NCBI RefSeq assembly: GCF_016765655.2
Contig: NZ_CP086106.1
Span: 5,416,501-5,480,500 of the forward strand
DNA: 64,000 nt
Direction: 5' to 3'
Origin: Skermanella mucosa
GTDB taxonomy: Bacteria; Pseudomonadota; Alphaproteobacteria; Azospirillales; Azospirillaceae
The stretch's first letter is position 1; each line of letters starts with the position of its first letter. Below, in pieces: positions 49,343 to 61,445 of the stretch. Under the pieces are notes generated by a model. It did not search any database. It was given only the letters and a program-made list of their open reading frames with translations, and was not told the DNA's origin. The position numbers were made by a program, and so were the translations under genes.

Positions 49343-49812
49343 GGCTCGCCGACCCGATGCTCGATGATTTGAACCACGATGAACCGCCCCAGGAATGGAT
49401 GGACCAGATTAACCGCGACGCCGCCCGCAGGGGATGCGGTATGGTGGCCCACCGCCTCGGGTCCGCGCTCGGCCACGGAAGGCAGCGACAGGACGGCGGC
49501 GCCGCGGACCAGCCCCTTCACGTTTCCCGCGACCGTGTTGCACAGCTCGGCCACCACGTCGGTCCGCTCGGCGGGCGTGGTCTCCTCGGCGGGGATTCCG
49601 AACAGGGCGGAGGCGAGGCAAGCCGCCAGCGGCGCGGGCACCCGGAAGGCGACGGTACCGTTCCAGGCGCCGGAAATCCTGGCCTGGGCAAGCACGACCC
49701 GCGCGTCGGTCCGGCTCAGCGTCGGCGACGGCGGCTCCGGAAACGACGCCAGCGCCTCGGCGACGAAGGCGGTGACCACCTCCTCGGTGATGCCGTGCTC
49801 CAGAGCGTTCAT
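49339..49812 (-). CDS. CheX-like chemotaxis phosphatase domain protein
   Basis: A 157-aa protein resembling the CheC/CheX/FliY phosphatase fold. The key ExxN motif is visible as Glu89-Leu-Cys-Asn92 in VAELCNTVAGNVKG, with the preceding hydrophobic strands (ARISGAWNGTVAFRVP, ASALFGIP). CheX family members dephosphorylate CheY-type receivers; the directly coupled partner here is the double receiver. The ATG at 49812 has GGAAGG upstream; the longer frame is discarded. Confidence 0.75.
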   Translation of the reverse strand: MNALEHGITEEVVTAFVAEALASFPEPPSPTLSRTDARVVLAQARISGAWNGTVAFRVPAPLAACLASALFGIPAEETTPAERTDVVAELCNTVAGNVKGLVRGAAVLSLPSVAERGPEAVGHHTASPAGGVAVNLVHPFLGRFIVVQIIEHRVGEP

Positions 49813-49847
49813 GCTGCCTTCCGCCCCTGCCCGATGGGGATAGAACG

Positions 49848-49876
49848 ACGCCCCGGCCATGGGATGGCCGGGGCGT
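49848..49876 (-). terminator. 13-bp hairpin downstream of sucB
   Basis: ACGCCCCGGCCAT / ATGGCCGGGGCGT with a 3-nt loop lies 28 bp after the sucB stop and 36 bp before the cheX-like start. No U-run follows, so some readthrough from the suc operon into the cheX-REC pair is possible. Confidence 0.6.
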
Positions 49877-49903
49877 GGACTTCAACTGCGCCGTGACGCG
49901 GGA

Positions 49904-51163
49904 TCAGACATCCAGCAGGATGCGCTGCGGGTCCTCGATGCACTCCTTGACGCGGACCAGGAAGGTCACCGCTTCCTTGCCGTCGATGATGCGGTGGTCG
50001 TAGCTCAGCGCCAGGTACATCATCGGGCGGGCCTCGATCTTGCCGTTGACCACCATCGGGCGCTCCATGGTCTTGTGCATGCCCAGGATGGCCGACTGCG
50101 GCGGGTTGATGATCGGGGTCGACATCAGCGAGCCGTAGACGCCGCCGTTGGAGATCGTGAAGGTGCCGCCGGACAGCTCCTCCATGGACAGCTTGCCGTC
50201 CCTCGCCTTCTTGCCGAGCGCGCCGATGGTCTTCTCGACCCCGGCGAAGTTCAGCTTGTCGGCATCGCGCACCACCGGAACCACCAGGCCGCTCGGCGTG
50301 CCGACGGCGACGCCGATGTCATAGTAGTTCTTGTAGATGATGTCGGTGCCCTCGATCTCGGCGTTGACCGCCGGGAGCTCCTGGAGCGCCGTGATGCAGG
50401 CCTTCACGAAGAAGGACATGAAGCCCAGCTTGACGCCGTGCTTCTTCTCGAACACGTCCTTGTAGGAGTTGCGCACGGCCAGCAGGTTGGTCATGTCCAC
50501 CTCGTTGAAGGTGGTCAGCATGGCCGCGGTGTCCTGGGCCTCCTTCAGGCGCTCGGCGATGCGCTGGCGCAGGCGCGTCATGCGGACGCGCTCCTCCTGG
50601 GCGGCACGGGCGCGCGGGCCGGCCGGAACGGCGGGCTTCGGCGCCGGCTTGGCCGCGGGGGCCGGAGCGGGGGTGGCCGGCATCTCGGTCGGGCGGCTCT
50701 CCAGGTAGCGCAGCACGTCTTCCTTGGTCAGGCGGCCGTCCTTGCCGGTCGCCTGGATGTCCGACGCCTTAAGCTTGTTGTCGTCGATCAGCTTGCGCAC
50801 CGCCGGGGACAGGGTGTCGTGCTGCTCGGCGGCCGGGGCGGCGGGAGCGGCCGGCGCGGGGGCCGGGGCGGGCTCGGCCTTGGCTTCCGGCTTCGATTCC
50901 GCGGGCTTGGCGGCCGGGGCGCCGGCGCCGTCGGACAGGGTGCCCAGCAGGGCCCCGACCTCGACCGTGGCGCCTTCCTCGGCGACGATCTCGGCCAGCG
51001 TGCCGGCGGAGGTGGCGTTGACCTCCAGCGTGACCTTGTCGGTTTCCAGCTCCAGCAGGGGCTCGTCCATGGCGACCGAGTCGCCGACCTTCTTCAGCCA
51101 CTTCGCGACGGTGGCTTCGCTGACCGATTCACCGAGGACGGGGACCGTGATTTCCAGGGCCAT
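49904..51163 (-). CDS. sucB: 2-oxoglutarate dehydrogenase E2, dihydrolipoyl succinyltransferase
   Basis: A 419-aa core subunit of the oxoglutarate dehydrogenase complex. One lipoyl domain (1-80, lipoyl Lys in [11 protein letters not shown]), an Ala/Pro-rich flexible linker, an E1/E3-binding domain ([19 protein letters not shown]), a second linker, and the catalytic acyltransferase with [10 protein letters not shown] near the C-terminus. The ATG at 51163 ([16 protein letters not shown]) follows AAAGG; the frame upstream of it is antisense noise. A hairpin separates it from sucA. Confidence 0.97.
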   Translation of the reverse strand: MALEITVPVLGESVSEATVAKWLKKVGDSVAMDEPLLELETDKVTLEVNATSAGTLAEIVAEEGATVEVGALLGTLSDGAGAPAAKPAESKPEAKAEPAPAPAPAAPAAPAAEQHDTLSPAVRKLIDDNKLKASDIQATGKDGRLTKEDVLRYLESRPTEMPATPAPAPAAKPAPKPAVPAGPRARAAQEERVRMTRLRQRIAERLKEAQDTAAMLTTFNEVDMTNLLAVRNSYKDVFEKKHGVKLGFMSFFVKACITALQELPAVNAEIEGTDIIYKNYYDIGVAVGTPSGLVVPVVRDADKLNFAGVEKTIGALGKKARDGKLSMEELSGGTFTISNGGVYGSLMSTPIINPPQSAILGMHKTMERPMVVNGKIEARPMMYLALSYDHRIIDGKEAVTFLVRVKECIEDPQRILLDV

Positions 51164-51211
51164 GATTTCAAACCTTTTTATGTGAGCGGTTCGCTCGGAT
51201 TTGTTGGGAAG

Positions 51212-51245
51212 TGCGGGGGGCGGCCGCCGGGCGGCGCCCCCCGCA
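51212..51245 (-). repeat. Inverted repeat between sucA and sucB
   Basis: TGCGGGGGGCG / CGCCCCCCGCA form an 11-bp stem starting 8 bp after the sucA stop. It is unlikely to be a full terminator since sucB must be made; it may tune the E1:E2 ratio by partial termination or by mRNA stabilisation. Confidence 0.6.
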
Positions 51246-51252
51246 GGTCCGG

Positions 51253-54189
51253 TTACTTGACGGTCAGCGCCTCGTCGACGAGCTGGGCCTGTTCGCGGTT
51301 GTGCCGCTTCAGCAGGCCGGTCGCCGGGGAGGCCGCCTCGATGCGGCCGGCATAGAGCGGACGGCTCGCCTTGAGCTGGGCCGCCACCATGCAGTCCTCG
51401 AGCCGGCGGTCGATGAAGGTCCAGGCCCCCATGTTGCGCGGCTCTTCCTGGCACCAGACCACGTCGGCGTTGGCGTAGCGGGACAGCTCGCGGGTCAGCG
51501 AGGTGCGCGGGAACGGATAGAGCTGCTCCAGCCGGACGATCGCCACGTCCTTGATGCCCCGCGTCTCGCGCTCCTGCAGCAAGTCGTAATAGACCTTGCC
51601 GGTGCACAGGACGACCCGCTTGACCTGATCGTCGGCGACCAGCTCGTACGGCTCGCTCAGGATGCGGTGGAACGAGGTGCCCGGACCGAAATCCTCCAGC
51701 TTCGACACCGCCAGCTTGTGGCGCAGCAGCGACTTCGGCTCGAACACGACCAGCGGCTTGCGGAAGTCGCGGCGGACCTGCCGGCGCAGCGCGTGGAAAT
51801 AGTTGGCCGGCGTCGTGCAATTCAGGATCTGCCAGTTATCCTCGCCGCACATCTGCAGGTACCGCTCCAGCCGGGCGGAGCTGTGCTCCGGCCCCTGCCC
51901 CTCGTAGCCGTGGGGCAGCAGCATCACCAAGCCGGACATGCGCAGCCACTTGGACTCGCCCGAGCTGATGAACTGGTCGATGATCACCTGGGCGCCGTTG
52001 GCGAAGTCGCCGAACTGCGCCTCCCAGATCACCAGCTCGTGCGGCTCGGCCAGCGAGACGCCGTACTCGAAGCCCAGCACCGCCGCTTCCGATAGCGGGC
52101 TGTCGTGGACCTCGTAGATCGCCTGCCCGTCGCGGATGTTGTTGAGCGGGATGAACCGCTCCTCGGTCTCCTGGTCGACCAGAACCGAGTGGCGCTGGGA
52201 GAAGGTGCCGCGGCCGACATCCTGGCCGGACAGGCGGACCGGCGTGCCCTCGACGCACAGGGTGCCGAACGCCAGCGCCTCGGCGGTCGCCCAGTCGATG
52301 CCCTCGCCGCTCTCGATCGCCTGGGCCTTGGCCTTGAGCTGGCGGGCGATCTTGGAGTTGATCTTGATGTGCTTCGGCTCGGCCGAGATCGCCTTGCCGA
52401 CCTCGCGCAGGACGTCCAGCTCGACCGCGGTGTTGCCGCGGCGGTCGTCGCCCGACGCCGCCTCCAGGCCCGACCACTTGCCTTCCAGCCAGTCGGCGCG
52501 GTTGGGCTTGTAGTGGCTGGCGACCTCGAACTCGTCCTCCAGCTTCTTGTAGAAGTCGGCGACGATCTTCTCCGACTCCTCGGCCGTGATGACGTTCTCG
52601 TCGACCAGCTTCTTCGCGTAGATCTCGCGCGTCGTCGCGTGGCTGCGGATCGCCTTGTACATCAGCGGCTGGGTGAACGCGGGCTCGTCACCCTCGTTGT
52701 GGCCGTGGCGGCGGTAGCAGAACAGGTCGACGACCACGTCCTTCTTGAACTTCTGGCGGAACTCGATCGCGATCCGCGCGACGTGGACGACCGCCTCCGG
52801 GTCGTCGCCGTTGACGTGGAAGATCGGCGCCTGGATCATCTTCGCGACGTCGGTGCAGTACGGCCCCGAGCGCGAATAGCTCGGCATCGTGGTGAAGCCG
52901 ATCTGGTTGTTGATGATGAAGTGGATCGTGCCGCCGACGCGATAGCCCTTCAGCTCGCTCATCATCAGCGTCTCGGCCACCAGTCCCTGGCCGGCGAAGG
53001 CCGCGTCGCCGTGCAGCAGGATGCCCAGCACCTCGTCGCGGCTCTCGTCGGTCGGCGGGACGGTGCCGCAGCGCTGGATCTGCTTGGCGCGCACGCGGCC
53101 GATCACGACCGGGTCGACCGCTTCCAGGTGCGACGGGTTCGGGCTCAGCGACAGGTGGACGGAGTTGCCGTCGAAGTCGCGGTCGGACGAGGTGCCCAGG
53201 TGGTACTTCACGTCGCCCGAGCCCTGGACGTCCTCCGGATGGGCCGAATTGCCCTGGAACTCCGAGAAGATCGCCTTGAACGGCTTGCCCATGAAGTTGG
53301 CCAGCACGTTGAGACGGCCGCGGTGGGCCATGCCGAGCACGACCTCGCGCAATCCCAGCTGGCCGCCGCGCTTCAGCACCTGCTCCATGGCGGGCATCAG
53401 GGCCTCGCCGCCGTCCAGGCCGAACCGCTTGGTGCCGGTGTATTTCTTGTCGAGGAAGCGCTCGAAGTTCTCGGCCGCGGTCAGGCGCTCCAGGATCGCC
53501 TTCTTGCCGTTGACCGTGAAATCGGTGTGGTTGCGGCCGCCCTCGATGCGCTCCTGGATCCAGGCCTTCTGCTCGGGGTCCTGGATATGCATGAACTCGA
53601 CGCCGATGGTGCCGCAATAGGTCTTCTTCAGCACCTCCAGGATCTGGCGCAGCGTCGCCGTCTCCATGCCGAGGACGTTGTTGATGAAGATCGGGCGGTC
53701 CCAGTCGGCGTCGGTGAAGCCGTAGGTCTTGGGATCCAGTTCCGGATGCTGCTCGCGCTTCTCCAGCCCCAGCGGGTCAAGGGTGGCCTGGAGATGGCCG
53801 CGGACGCGGTAGACGCGGATCAGCATCAGCGCCCGCAGGCTGTCCAGCGTGGCGGCACGGAGCTGGTCCTGGTCGATCACGGAAGCCGGCGCCGCGGCGC
53901 CGTTCGGGGCGGCGTGGCCGTTGGCCTTGGCCTGCGCCGAACCGTTCGGCTTGGCGGCGGGGGCGGGTTCCTCGCCGATCACCGCCGTGGTGTTGGGCGC
54001 CCAGCTCGCCCCGCGCAGTTCGTCCAGCACCTCCCGCGCGTCGTCGTTCAGTTCGCCGAAGAAGCTGCTCCAGCTCTGGTCGACGGACTGCGGGTCCTTG
54101 AGATAACGGGCGTACAGCTCGGCGATGAAAGTGGCGTTCGAGCCGAAAAGGAACGATGACTGATCAGGGGTCGCTGCGGTCGCTGACAT
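51253..54189 (-). CDS. sucA: 2-oxoglutarate dehydrogenase E1 component
   Basis: A 978-aa thiamine-diphosphate enzyme that decarboxylates 2-oxoglutarate. It starts with the E2-binding N-terminal helix ([20 protein letters not shown]), has an Ala/Asn/Gly-rich linker, then the E1 core with [36 protein letters not shown] and the ThDP region [20 protein letters not shown]. The C-terminal half ([31 protein letters not shown]) is complete. The start has no ribosome site: 12 AT-rich bases follow a perfect hairpin. Partner of SucB and LpdA. Confidence 0.97.
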   Translation of the reverse strand: MSATAATPDQSSFLFGSNATFIAELYARYLKDPQSVDQSWSSFFGELNDDAREVLDELRGASWAPNTTAVIGEEPAPAAKPNGSAQAKANGHAAPNGAAAPASVIDQDQLRAATLDSLRALMLIRVYRVRGHLQATLDPLGLEKREQHPELDPKTYGFTDADWDRPIFINNVLGMETATLRQILEVLKKTYCGTIGVEFMHIQDPEQKAWIQERIEGGRNHTDFTVNGKKAILERLTAAENFERFLDKKYTGTKRFGLDGGEALMPAMEQVLKRGGQLGLREVVLGMAHRGRLNVLANFMGKPFKAIFSEFQGNSAHPEDVQGSGDVKYHLGTSSDRDFDGNSVHLSLSPNPSHLEAVDPVVIGRVRAKQIQRCGTVPPTDESRDEVLGILLHGDAAFAGQGLVAETLMMSELKGYRVGGTIHFIINNQIGFTTMPSYSRSGPYCTDVAKMIQAPIFHVNGDDPEAVVHVARIAIEFRQKFKKDVVVDLFCYRRHGHNEGDEPAFTQPLMYKAIRSHATTREIYAKKLVDENVITAEESEKIVADFYKKLEDEFEVASHYKPNRADWLEGKWSGLEAASGDDRRGNTAVELDVLREVGKAISAEPKHIKINSKIARQLKAKAQAIESGEGIDWATAEALAFGTLCVEGTPVRLSGQDVGRGTFSQRHSVLVDQETEERFIPLNNIRDGQAIYEVHDSPLSEAAVLGFEYGVSLAEPHELVIWEAQFGDFANGAQVIIDQFISSGESKWLRMSGLVMLLPHGYEGQGPEHSSARLERYLQMCGEDNWQILNCTTPANYFHALRRQVRRDFRKPLVVFEPKSLLRHKLAVSKLEDFGPGTSFHRILSEPYELVADDQVKRVVLCTGKVYYDLLQERETRGIKDVAIVRLEQLYPFPRTSLTRELSRYANADVVWCQEEPRNMGAWTFIDRRLEDCMVAAQLKASRPLYAGRIEAASPATGLLKRHNREQAQLVDEALTVK

Positions 54190-54200
54190 TTTGTTAATGA

Positions 54201-54220
54201 CGCGGGCGTTGGCGCCCGCG
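54201..54220 (-). promoter_or_regulatory. Hairpin immediately upstream of the sucA start
   Basis: CGCGGGCG / CGCCCGCG with a TTGG loop ends 11 bases before the sucA ATG, in the place where a Shine-Dalgarno would sit. It could affect initiation or act as a partial terminator after sucD. Confidence 0.5.
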
Positions 54221-54286
54221 CCCTCTTTCTGGCAAGGGTTTACGGCTCCGGCGGGTCGGTCGGGGACCGGCCCGGGCTGATCGGGA

Positions 54287-55162
54287 TCAACCCTTCAGAG
54301 CCTTCAGCATGGTGCTGCCCAGGCTGGCCGGGCTGTCGGCAACGTGGATGCCGGCGGACTTCAGCGCCTCGACCTTGAAGTCGGCGGTGTCGTTGCCGCC
54401 CGAGATCACGGCGCCGGCATGTCCCATCCGGCGTCCCGGAGGAGCGGTGCGCCCGGCGATGAAGCCGACGACCGGCTTCTTCGTCTTGCTGTCCCTCAGG
54501 AATTCGGCTCCCTTGACCTCGGCGTCGCCGCCGATCTCGCCGATCATGATGATGCCTTCGGTCTCCGGATCGTCCAGGAACAGCTCCAGGCTGTCCACGA
54601 AGTTGGTGCCGTTGACCGGGTCGCCGCCGATGCCGATGCAGGTCGACTGCCCCAGGCCCGCCGCCGTGGTCTGCGCCACCGCCTCATATGTGAGGGTGCC
54701 GGAGCGGGAGACAACACCGATCTTGCCGCGGCGGTGGATATGGCCGGGCATGATGCCGATCTTGCACTCGTCCGGGGTGATGACGCCCGGGCAGTTCGGC
54801 CCGATCAGGCGGGTCTTGGAACCGGCCAGGGCGCGCTTGACGGTCACCATGTCGAGGACGGGGATGCCCTCGGTGATGCAGACCACCAAGGCGATCTCGG
54901 CGTCGATCGCCTCCAGGATCGCGTCGGCCGCGAACGGCGGCGGGACGTAGATCACGCTGGCGTTGGCGCCGGTCGTGTGGACCGCCTCGGCGACGGTGTC
55001 GAACACCGGCAGGTCGAGGTGCTTGGTGCCGCCCTTGCCGGGGGTGACGCCGCCGACCATCTGCGTGCCGTAGGCGATCGCCTGCTCGGAGTGGAAGGTC
55101 CCCTGCGCGCCGGTGAAGCCCTGGCAGATGACTTTCGTTTGGGAATTGACGAGGACAGCCAT
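54287..55162 (-). CDS. sucD: Succinyl-CoA synthetase alpha subunit
   Basis: A 291-aa subunit that binds CoA and carries the phospho-His. It has [19 protein letters not shown] (CoA-binding Rossmann), [20 protein letters not shown], and the active His in [14 protein letters not shown]. It starts directly after the sucC stop with no gap. With SucC it makes succinate and ATP or GTP in the TCA cycle. Confidence 0.97.
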   Translation of the reverse strand: MAVLVNSQTKVICQGFTGAQGTFHSEQAIAYGTQMVGGVTPGKGGTKHLDLPVFDTVAEAVHTTGANASVIYVPPPFAADAILEAIDAEIALVVCITEGIPVLDMVTVKRALAGSKTRLIGPNCPGVITPDECKIGIMPGHIHRRGKIGVVSRSGTLTYEAVAQTTAAGLGQSTCIGIGGDPVNGTNFVDSLELFLDDPETEGIIMIGEIGGDAEVKGAEFLRDSKTKKPVVGFIAGRTAPPGRRMGHAGAVISGGNDTADFKVEALKSAGIHVADSPASLGSTMLKALKG

Positions 55163-56359
<1,197 letters not shown>

Positions 56360-56543
56360 GGACGTCCGTCTATCTGATGGCGGCTATCTGGTGACGGGTG
56401 GCAAACGAGGCACCCCGGCTTAAGAATACCTGGCCCGTACCGTCGGGATCGCGGGGGTGCCGGCCGCTCAGTCTAGCACCCTCCGCGCCCCGATTGAACC
56501 GGGCCCGGCCGTACCGGCTATGCCGGACGGCCAGTCGGGATAC

Positions 56544-56570
56544 AAAAAAGGCCGCCCGGAGCGGCGGCCT
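56544..56570 (-). terminator. Intrinsic terminator of mdh
   Basis: AGGCCGCC / GGCGGCCT with a 6-nt loop is followed on the minus strand by a T-run (TTTTTTGTA in the overlapping register), 14 bp after the mdh stop. It makes mdh largely separate from sucCDAB. Confidence 0.85.
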
Positions 56571-56584
56571 CCCGAAGGCCGCTG

Positions 56585-57784
<1,200 letters not shown>

Positions 57785-57829
57785 TTAAGGTTTGGATGGT
57801 AATACCAAATTTGGCTGAGGAGAGCGCTC

Positions 57830-58231
57830 ATGTTGACCTGGACTTCCCGCTTGTGCGGTGCGGCGGCACTACTCGCCGCCTCGCTGCCGGTACAAGCCCA
57901 AGTGGTATCACCATCGCCCGGGGCGGCCCCCGATCCGGCCTCCCGGCAGGCCCAGCCGACCCCGCCCGCCTTCACCTCGGTGACCCCCGGCTCGGATGCC
58001 GCGGAAACCTTCGAATGCAGGTCCCTGCTGACTTTGCTGCGGGTCGACATACCCTCCTGGGAGCGCGCGACCGCCTGGTTCCTGGAACCGTTCGTCCGGG
58101 ACCAGCCGACGCTCGAACAGCTCGCCGCGCGCCAGCGCTGCTTCGACGTCATGGCCTCCCCGGTCGTCACCTTCCAGGAAAACGTCCCGGTCGAGCGGCC
58201 CGTGGACCGGGTGCCGCGTCCGGGCATGTGA
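57830..58231 (+). CDS. Small secreted hypothetical protein
   Basis: A 133-aa protein with a clear signal peptide (SRLCGAAALLAASLPVQAQ, cleavage after AQA). The mature part is Pro-rich at first and has two Cys (in ECRSLLTLLRVDIP and RQRCFDVMAS) that could form a disulfide. Function unknown; the family is not recognised. The ATG has GAGGAG 8 bases upstream, so expression is well supported. It lies alone between divergent mdh and the convergent sox genes. Confidence 0.7.
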   Translation: MLTWTSRLCGAAALLAASLPVQAQVVSPSPGAAPDPASRQAQPTPPAFTSVTPGSDAAETFECRSLLTLLRVDIPSWERATAWFLEPFVRDQPTLEQLAARQRCFDVMASPVVTFQENVPVERPVDRVPRPGM

Positions 58232-58470
58232 GCACCGCCGGTCCCCGCGCGCAGGCTCCCGAGGGGCGCCCGGAAGGCCGTTCCGGGACGCTTCGGGAGC
58301 AGTTTCCGGTTGTGGCGGCAGATTGACGCAGTGCCCGAAAGTCGGCCGGATCGGGGGCGGTTTGGACAGATTTGTATAGCTTGCCGCCCTTGGCAAGCAA
58401 CTTCCCGCCGGAAGGCTGGCAGTTCCGGCAATCTTCGCATCAATACCCGCCGGAGAGGCATCCCGGGGCC

Positions 58471-59238
58471 TCAGCCGATCCGGCCGAGCGCGGGCACGGC
58501 GTCGAGCAGCCATCCCGCCACCGTCGGCATGGCTCCCGACAGCATCAGCGCGCCGGTGCCGATCAGCGACAGGCCGATGCCCCCCTCGATCATCGGCATA
58601 TGCCGCCGCAGCCGTTTCGCGAGGCGGAGGAACGGCCGCACCGCCAGGGCGGCCGCCAGGAAGGGAATGCCGATGCCGGCCGCGTAGACGGCCAGCAGCA
58701 GCGCGCCGCGCGCCGCGTCGGCCTCGCCGCCGGCGACGAACAGGATGGCGGCCAGCACCGGCCCCACGCAGGGCGTCCAGCCGAAGGCGAAGGCCAGCCC
58801 GACCACATAGGCGCCGGCCAGGCTTCCAGCCACCCGGCTCCCCGGATCGATCCGCCAGTCGCGGTACAGCGCGGTGACGCGGAAGACGCCGAGATAATGC
58901 AACCCGAGCAGGACGATCATCGCGCCGGCGATCCGGGACAGCGGCTCCAGATGGTCCGCGACCAAGCGGCCCAGCGCCGAGGCCGTGGCGCCCAGGGCCA
59001 CGAAGACCGTCGCGAAGCCCAGGACGAAGGCCAGCGCCGCCGCGAAGACGCGCGCCTGCGTCCCCGGCGGCGGCCCGCCGCCGCCTTCTCCGTCCGTCCC
59101 TTCCCCGCCGGTCAGGCGGTCGAGCGAGACGCCGCCGAGGAAGCACAGGTAGGCCGGCACCAGCGGCAGCACGCAGGGCGAGGCGAAGCTCAGCAGGCCG
59201 GCCGCCAGGGCGCCGGTCCAGGTGATGTCGATCCCCAT
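58471..59238 (-). CDS. soxV: CcdA/SoxV-type thiol-disulfide transporter
   Basis: A 255-aa inner-membrane protein of the CcdA/DsbD transmembrane family with six helices. The two reactive-Cys helices are visible as SFASPCVLPLVPAYL and FGWTPCVGPVLAAI. It passes electrons from cytosolic thioredoxin to the periplasm. Located 37 bp after soxB, it most likely acts as SoxV, keeping the SoxY carrier and partner thioredoxins reduced. A Gly-rich loop (GGEGTDGEGGGGPPPG) is an oddity of the first cytoplasmic segment. Confidence 0.85.
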   Translation of the reverse strand: MGIDITWTGALAAGLLSFASPCVLPLVPAYLCFLGGVSLDRLTGGEGTDGEGGGGPPPGTQARVFAAALAFVLGFATVFVALGATASALGRLVADHLEPLSRIAGAMIVLLGLHYLGVFRVTALYRDWRIDPGSRVAGSLAGAYVVGLAFAFGWTPCVGPVLAAILFVAGGEADAARGALLLAVYAAGIGIPFLAAALAVRPFLRLAKRLRRHMPMIEGGIGLSLIGTGALMLSGAMPTVAGWLLDAVPALGRIG

Positions 59239-59275
59239 CGGCGCGATCCCGGAAGACGATCCCCCGAACCGGGGC

Positions 59276-60964
59276 TCAGAAGCCGCTCACCTTGACGGTG
59301 TCGTTCTCGGGGATGTTGACGACCTGCCGGCGCTCGATGAAGCTGCGCACCAGGTCGTAGACCGGCGGCCCCTCCGTCCCCTCGTTCACCGAGGCCCATC
59401 CGGCCACAGCATAGCTCGCCGAGGCGTCGATCGCCTGCCCGGTCCGCAGCAGGGTCAGGGCGCCGATCCTCTGTCCCATGGGCTTGGAAACGTCGATCGC
59501 GTAGCCCAGGCCGCCCACCCGCACCATGTCGCCGCCCTGCTGGTAATAGGGGTCGGGGTTGAACAGGTTGTCGGCGACGTCCTCCAGGATGTCCTTGATC
59601 TGCGCCCCGGTCATCTGCATCCGGTAGGCCGCGGGATAGGTTATGGCCGTCTGGTTGTAGACGTCGTCCATGGTGATGTCCTGGCCGGGAAGCAGCGTGG
59701 CGCCCCAGCGGAAGCCCGGCGACAGCGAGATCTCGGCGTCCCGCTCCTCGATCAGCGCCCGGCAGATCAGGTCGTCCCAGGTGCCGTTGAAGTTGCCCCG
59801 CCGGTACAGCAGCCCGTCGGTCCGTCCGACCACGCGGGAGAGCTCGGGCTTGAAGGGGGCCCGCAGCCCCTCGATCACCCCGGCCATGTCCGGGTCGGGC
59901 GCGATGGCGTCGGAGAACACAGGGATCAGCTGGAACCGGTAGTCCTTGACTTCCCCGCCCCGCACGTCGAGGTCCAGCCGCGACAGGAACTTGCCGTGCG
60001 AGCCCGACGCCACGATCAGCGTCCTGCCGACCGGCACCACCGCCGGGACCGCGTCATGGGTATGGCCGGACAGCACCACGTCGATGCCGGCGACCCGGCT
60101 CGCCAGCTTGCGGTCCACGTCGAACCCGTTGTGCGACAGCAGCACGACCAGCCCGGCGCCCTCGGCCCGCGCCGCCTCCACATGCTTGCGGACCAAGTCC
60201 TCGCGGATGCCGAACGACAGCGTCGGGTTCATGTAGCGCGGGTTCGCGACGGGGGTATAGGGGAAGGCCTGGCCGACCACCACGATCTTCACGCCGCCCC
60301 GCTCGTACATCTCGTAGGGCTTGAAGGCCTGCTCGTCCCACTCGGTGTCCAGCACGTTGCCCGCGACGAAGGGACAGCCCAGTTCCTCGATCAGTTCCTT
60401 GACCCGTTCGGTGCCGTAGGTGAACTCCCAGTGGAAGGTGCAGCCCTCGACCCCCAGAGCCTTCAGCGCCGCCGCCATGTCGCCGCCGCGGGTCTTCAGC
60501 GCGCCGTAGGATCCCTGGAGGCTGTCGCCGCCCTCCAGCAGCAGGGTCTTGCCCGGCCGCTCGGCGCGGATCGCCTTGACCAGGGTGGCCATGCGGTCCA
60601 GCCCGCCGACCCGGCCGTACTCCGCCGCCAGCCCGGCATAGCCTTCGCTGGAGAAGGCGTAGGCCTCGGCCGAGCCCTGCCGGATGCCGAACTTCTTCAG
60701 GAAGGCGTCGCCGGTGACGTGGGGCGCCACCCCGGCCGCCTCGCCGATGCCCAGGTTGACCGACGGCTCGCGGAAGAAGATCGGCACGAGCTGGGCGTGG
60801 ATGTCGGTGACGTGCAGCAGGGTCACCGTGCCGACGGGATCGAACCGGAGCAGCCCGTCCTGGGTGATGGCTCCCTCGGCGATGGCCTGGCTCAGCGAGC
60901 CGGAAAAGCCGGTCAGGGTGGTGGCGGCCGCTGCCACCTGCAGGAAATCGCGGCGATTGAACAT
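59276..60964 (-). CDS. soxB: Thiosulfohydrolase SoxB
   Basis: A 562-aa periplasmic di-manganese hydrolase that releases sulfate from the SoxY-bound intermediate. Twin-arginine signal NRRDFLQVAAAATTLTGF; metallophosphoesterase-type metal motifs VTDIHAQL, LLLEGGDSLQG, the SoxB-specific FHWEFTYG, LSHNGFDVD and SGHTHDAV; C-terminal 5'-nucleotidase-like domain. The ATG at 60964 follows GAGGCGGAAG; 71 bp after soxZ. Confidence 0.96.
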   Translation of the reverse strand: MFNRRDFLQVAAAATTLTGFSGSLSQAIAEGAITQDGLLRFDPVGTVTLLHVTDIHAQLVPIFFREPSVNLGIGEAAGVAPHVTGDAFLKKFGIRQGSAEAYAFSSEGYAGLAAEYGRVGGLDRMATLVKAIRAERPGKTLLLEGGDSLQGSYGALKTRGGDMAAALKALGVEGCTFHWEFTYGTERVKELIEELGCPFVAGNVLDTEWDEQAFKPYEMYERGGVKIVVVGQAFPYTPVANPRYMNPTLSFGIREDLVRKHVEAARAEGAGLVVLLSHNGFDVDRKLASRVAGIDVVLSGHTHDAVPAVVPVGRTLIVASGSHGKFLSRLDLDVRGGEVKDYRFQLIPVFSDAIAPDPDMAGVIEGLRAPFKPELSRVVGRTDGLLYRRGNFNGTWDDLICRALIEERDAEISLSPGFRWGATLLPGQDITMDDVYNQTAITYPAAYRMQMTGAQIKDILEDVADNLFNPDPYYQQGGDMVRVGGLGYAIDVSKPMGQRIGALTLLRTGQAIDASASYAVAGWASVNEGTEGPPVYDLVRSFIERRQVVNIPENDTVKVSGF

Positions 60965-61035
60965 CGCTTCCGCCTCTTGGATATGTCTTCTCGTGGACAG
61001 GCGCTCGGGACGGGCGGCCGGAGGGGCCACCCCGC

Positions 61036-61365
61036 TCAGCCGACGGTGATTTCCTTGACGTCCTTGTAGACGGTGCCGTCGTCGTCGGTCCAGGCGAACT
61101 CGAACTTGCCGCTCTCCTCCATCTTGACGAGGAAGGTGATGTACGGGTTGGCCGACAGGGACGGGTAAAGGTCGGCCTTGAACACCTGCCGGCCGTTGAA
61201 GGTCGCGACGAAGCCGTTGATGATCTGGCGCGGGATCGGCTGGCCCTTGTCGTCCTTGCGCTGGCCCGATTCCATGGGGTGGGTGATCAGCGTCTTCACT
61301 TCCAGCAGTTCGCCCTTCGCTGCGGTCTTGGGCAGCTTGATCCGGGGCTTGGCGTCGATGGCCAT
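61036..61365 (-). CDS. soxZ: Sulfur-carrier complex protein SoxZ
   Basis: A 109-aa partner of SoxY: PRIKLPKTAAKGELLEVKTL, ITHPMESGQRKDDKG and NPYITFLVKMEESGKFEFAW, the standard SoxZ fold. It lacks a signal peptide and is exported with SoxY. It lies 80 bp downstream of soxY. Confidence 0.96.
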   Translation of the reverse strand: MAIDAKPRIKLPKTAAKGELLEVKTLITHPMESGQRKDDKGQPIPRQIINGFVATFNGRQVFKADLYPSLSANPYITFLVKMEESGKFEFAWTDDDGTVYKDVKEITVG

Positions 61366-61383
61366 GGTGGCACTCCTCGAATG

Positions 61384-61410
61384 GGTTGCGGCCGGCAGGT
61401 TGCGGCCGGG
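61384..61410. repeat. 14-bp direct duplication between soxY and soxZ
   Basis: GGTTGCGGCCGG occurs twice with a 14-bp period, next to the soxZ ribosome site. A short slippage-type duplication of no known function. Confidence 0.6.
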
Positions 61411-61445
61411 TCGGGACTTGACCGGGTCGAGACTGGGCCGCGGGA

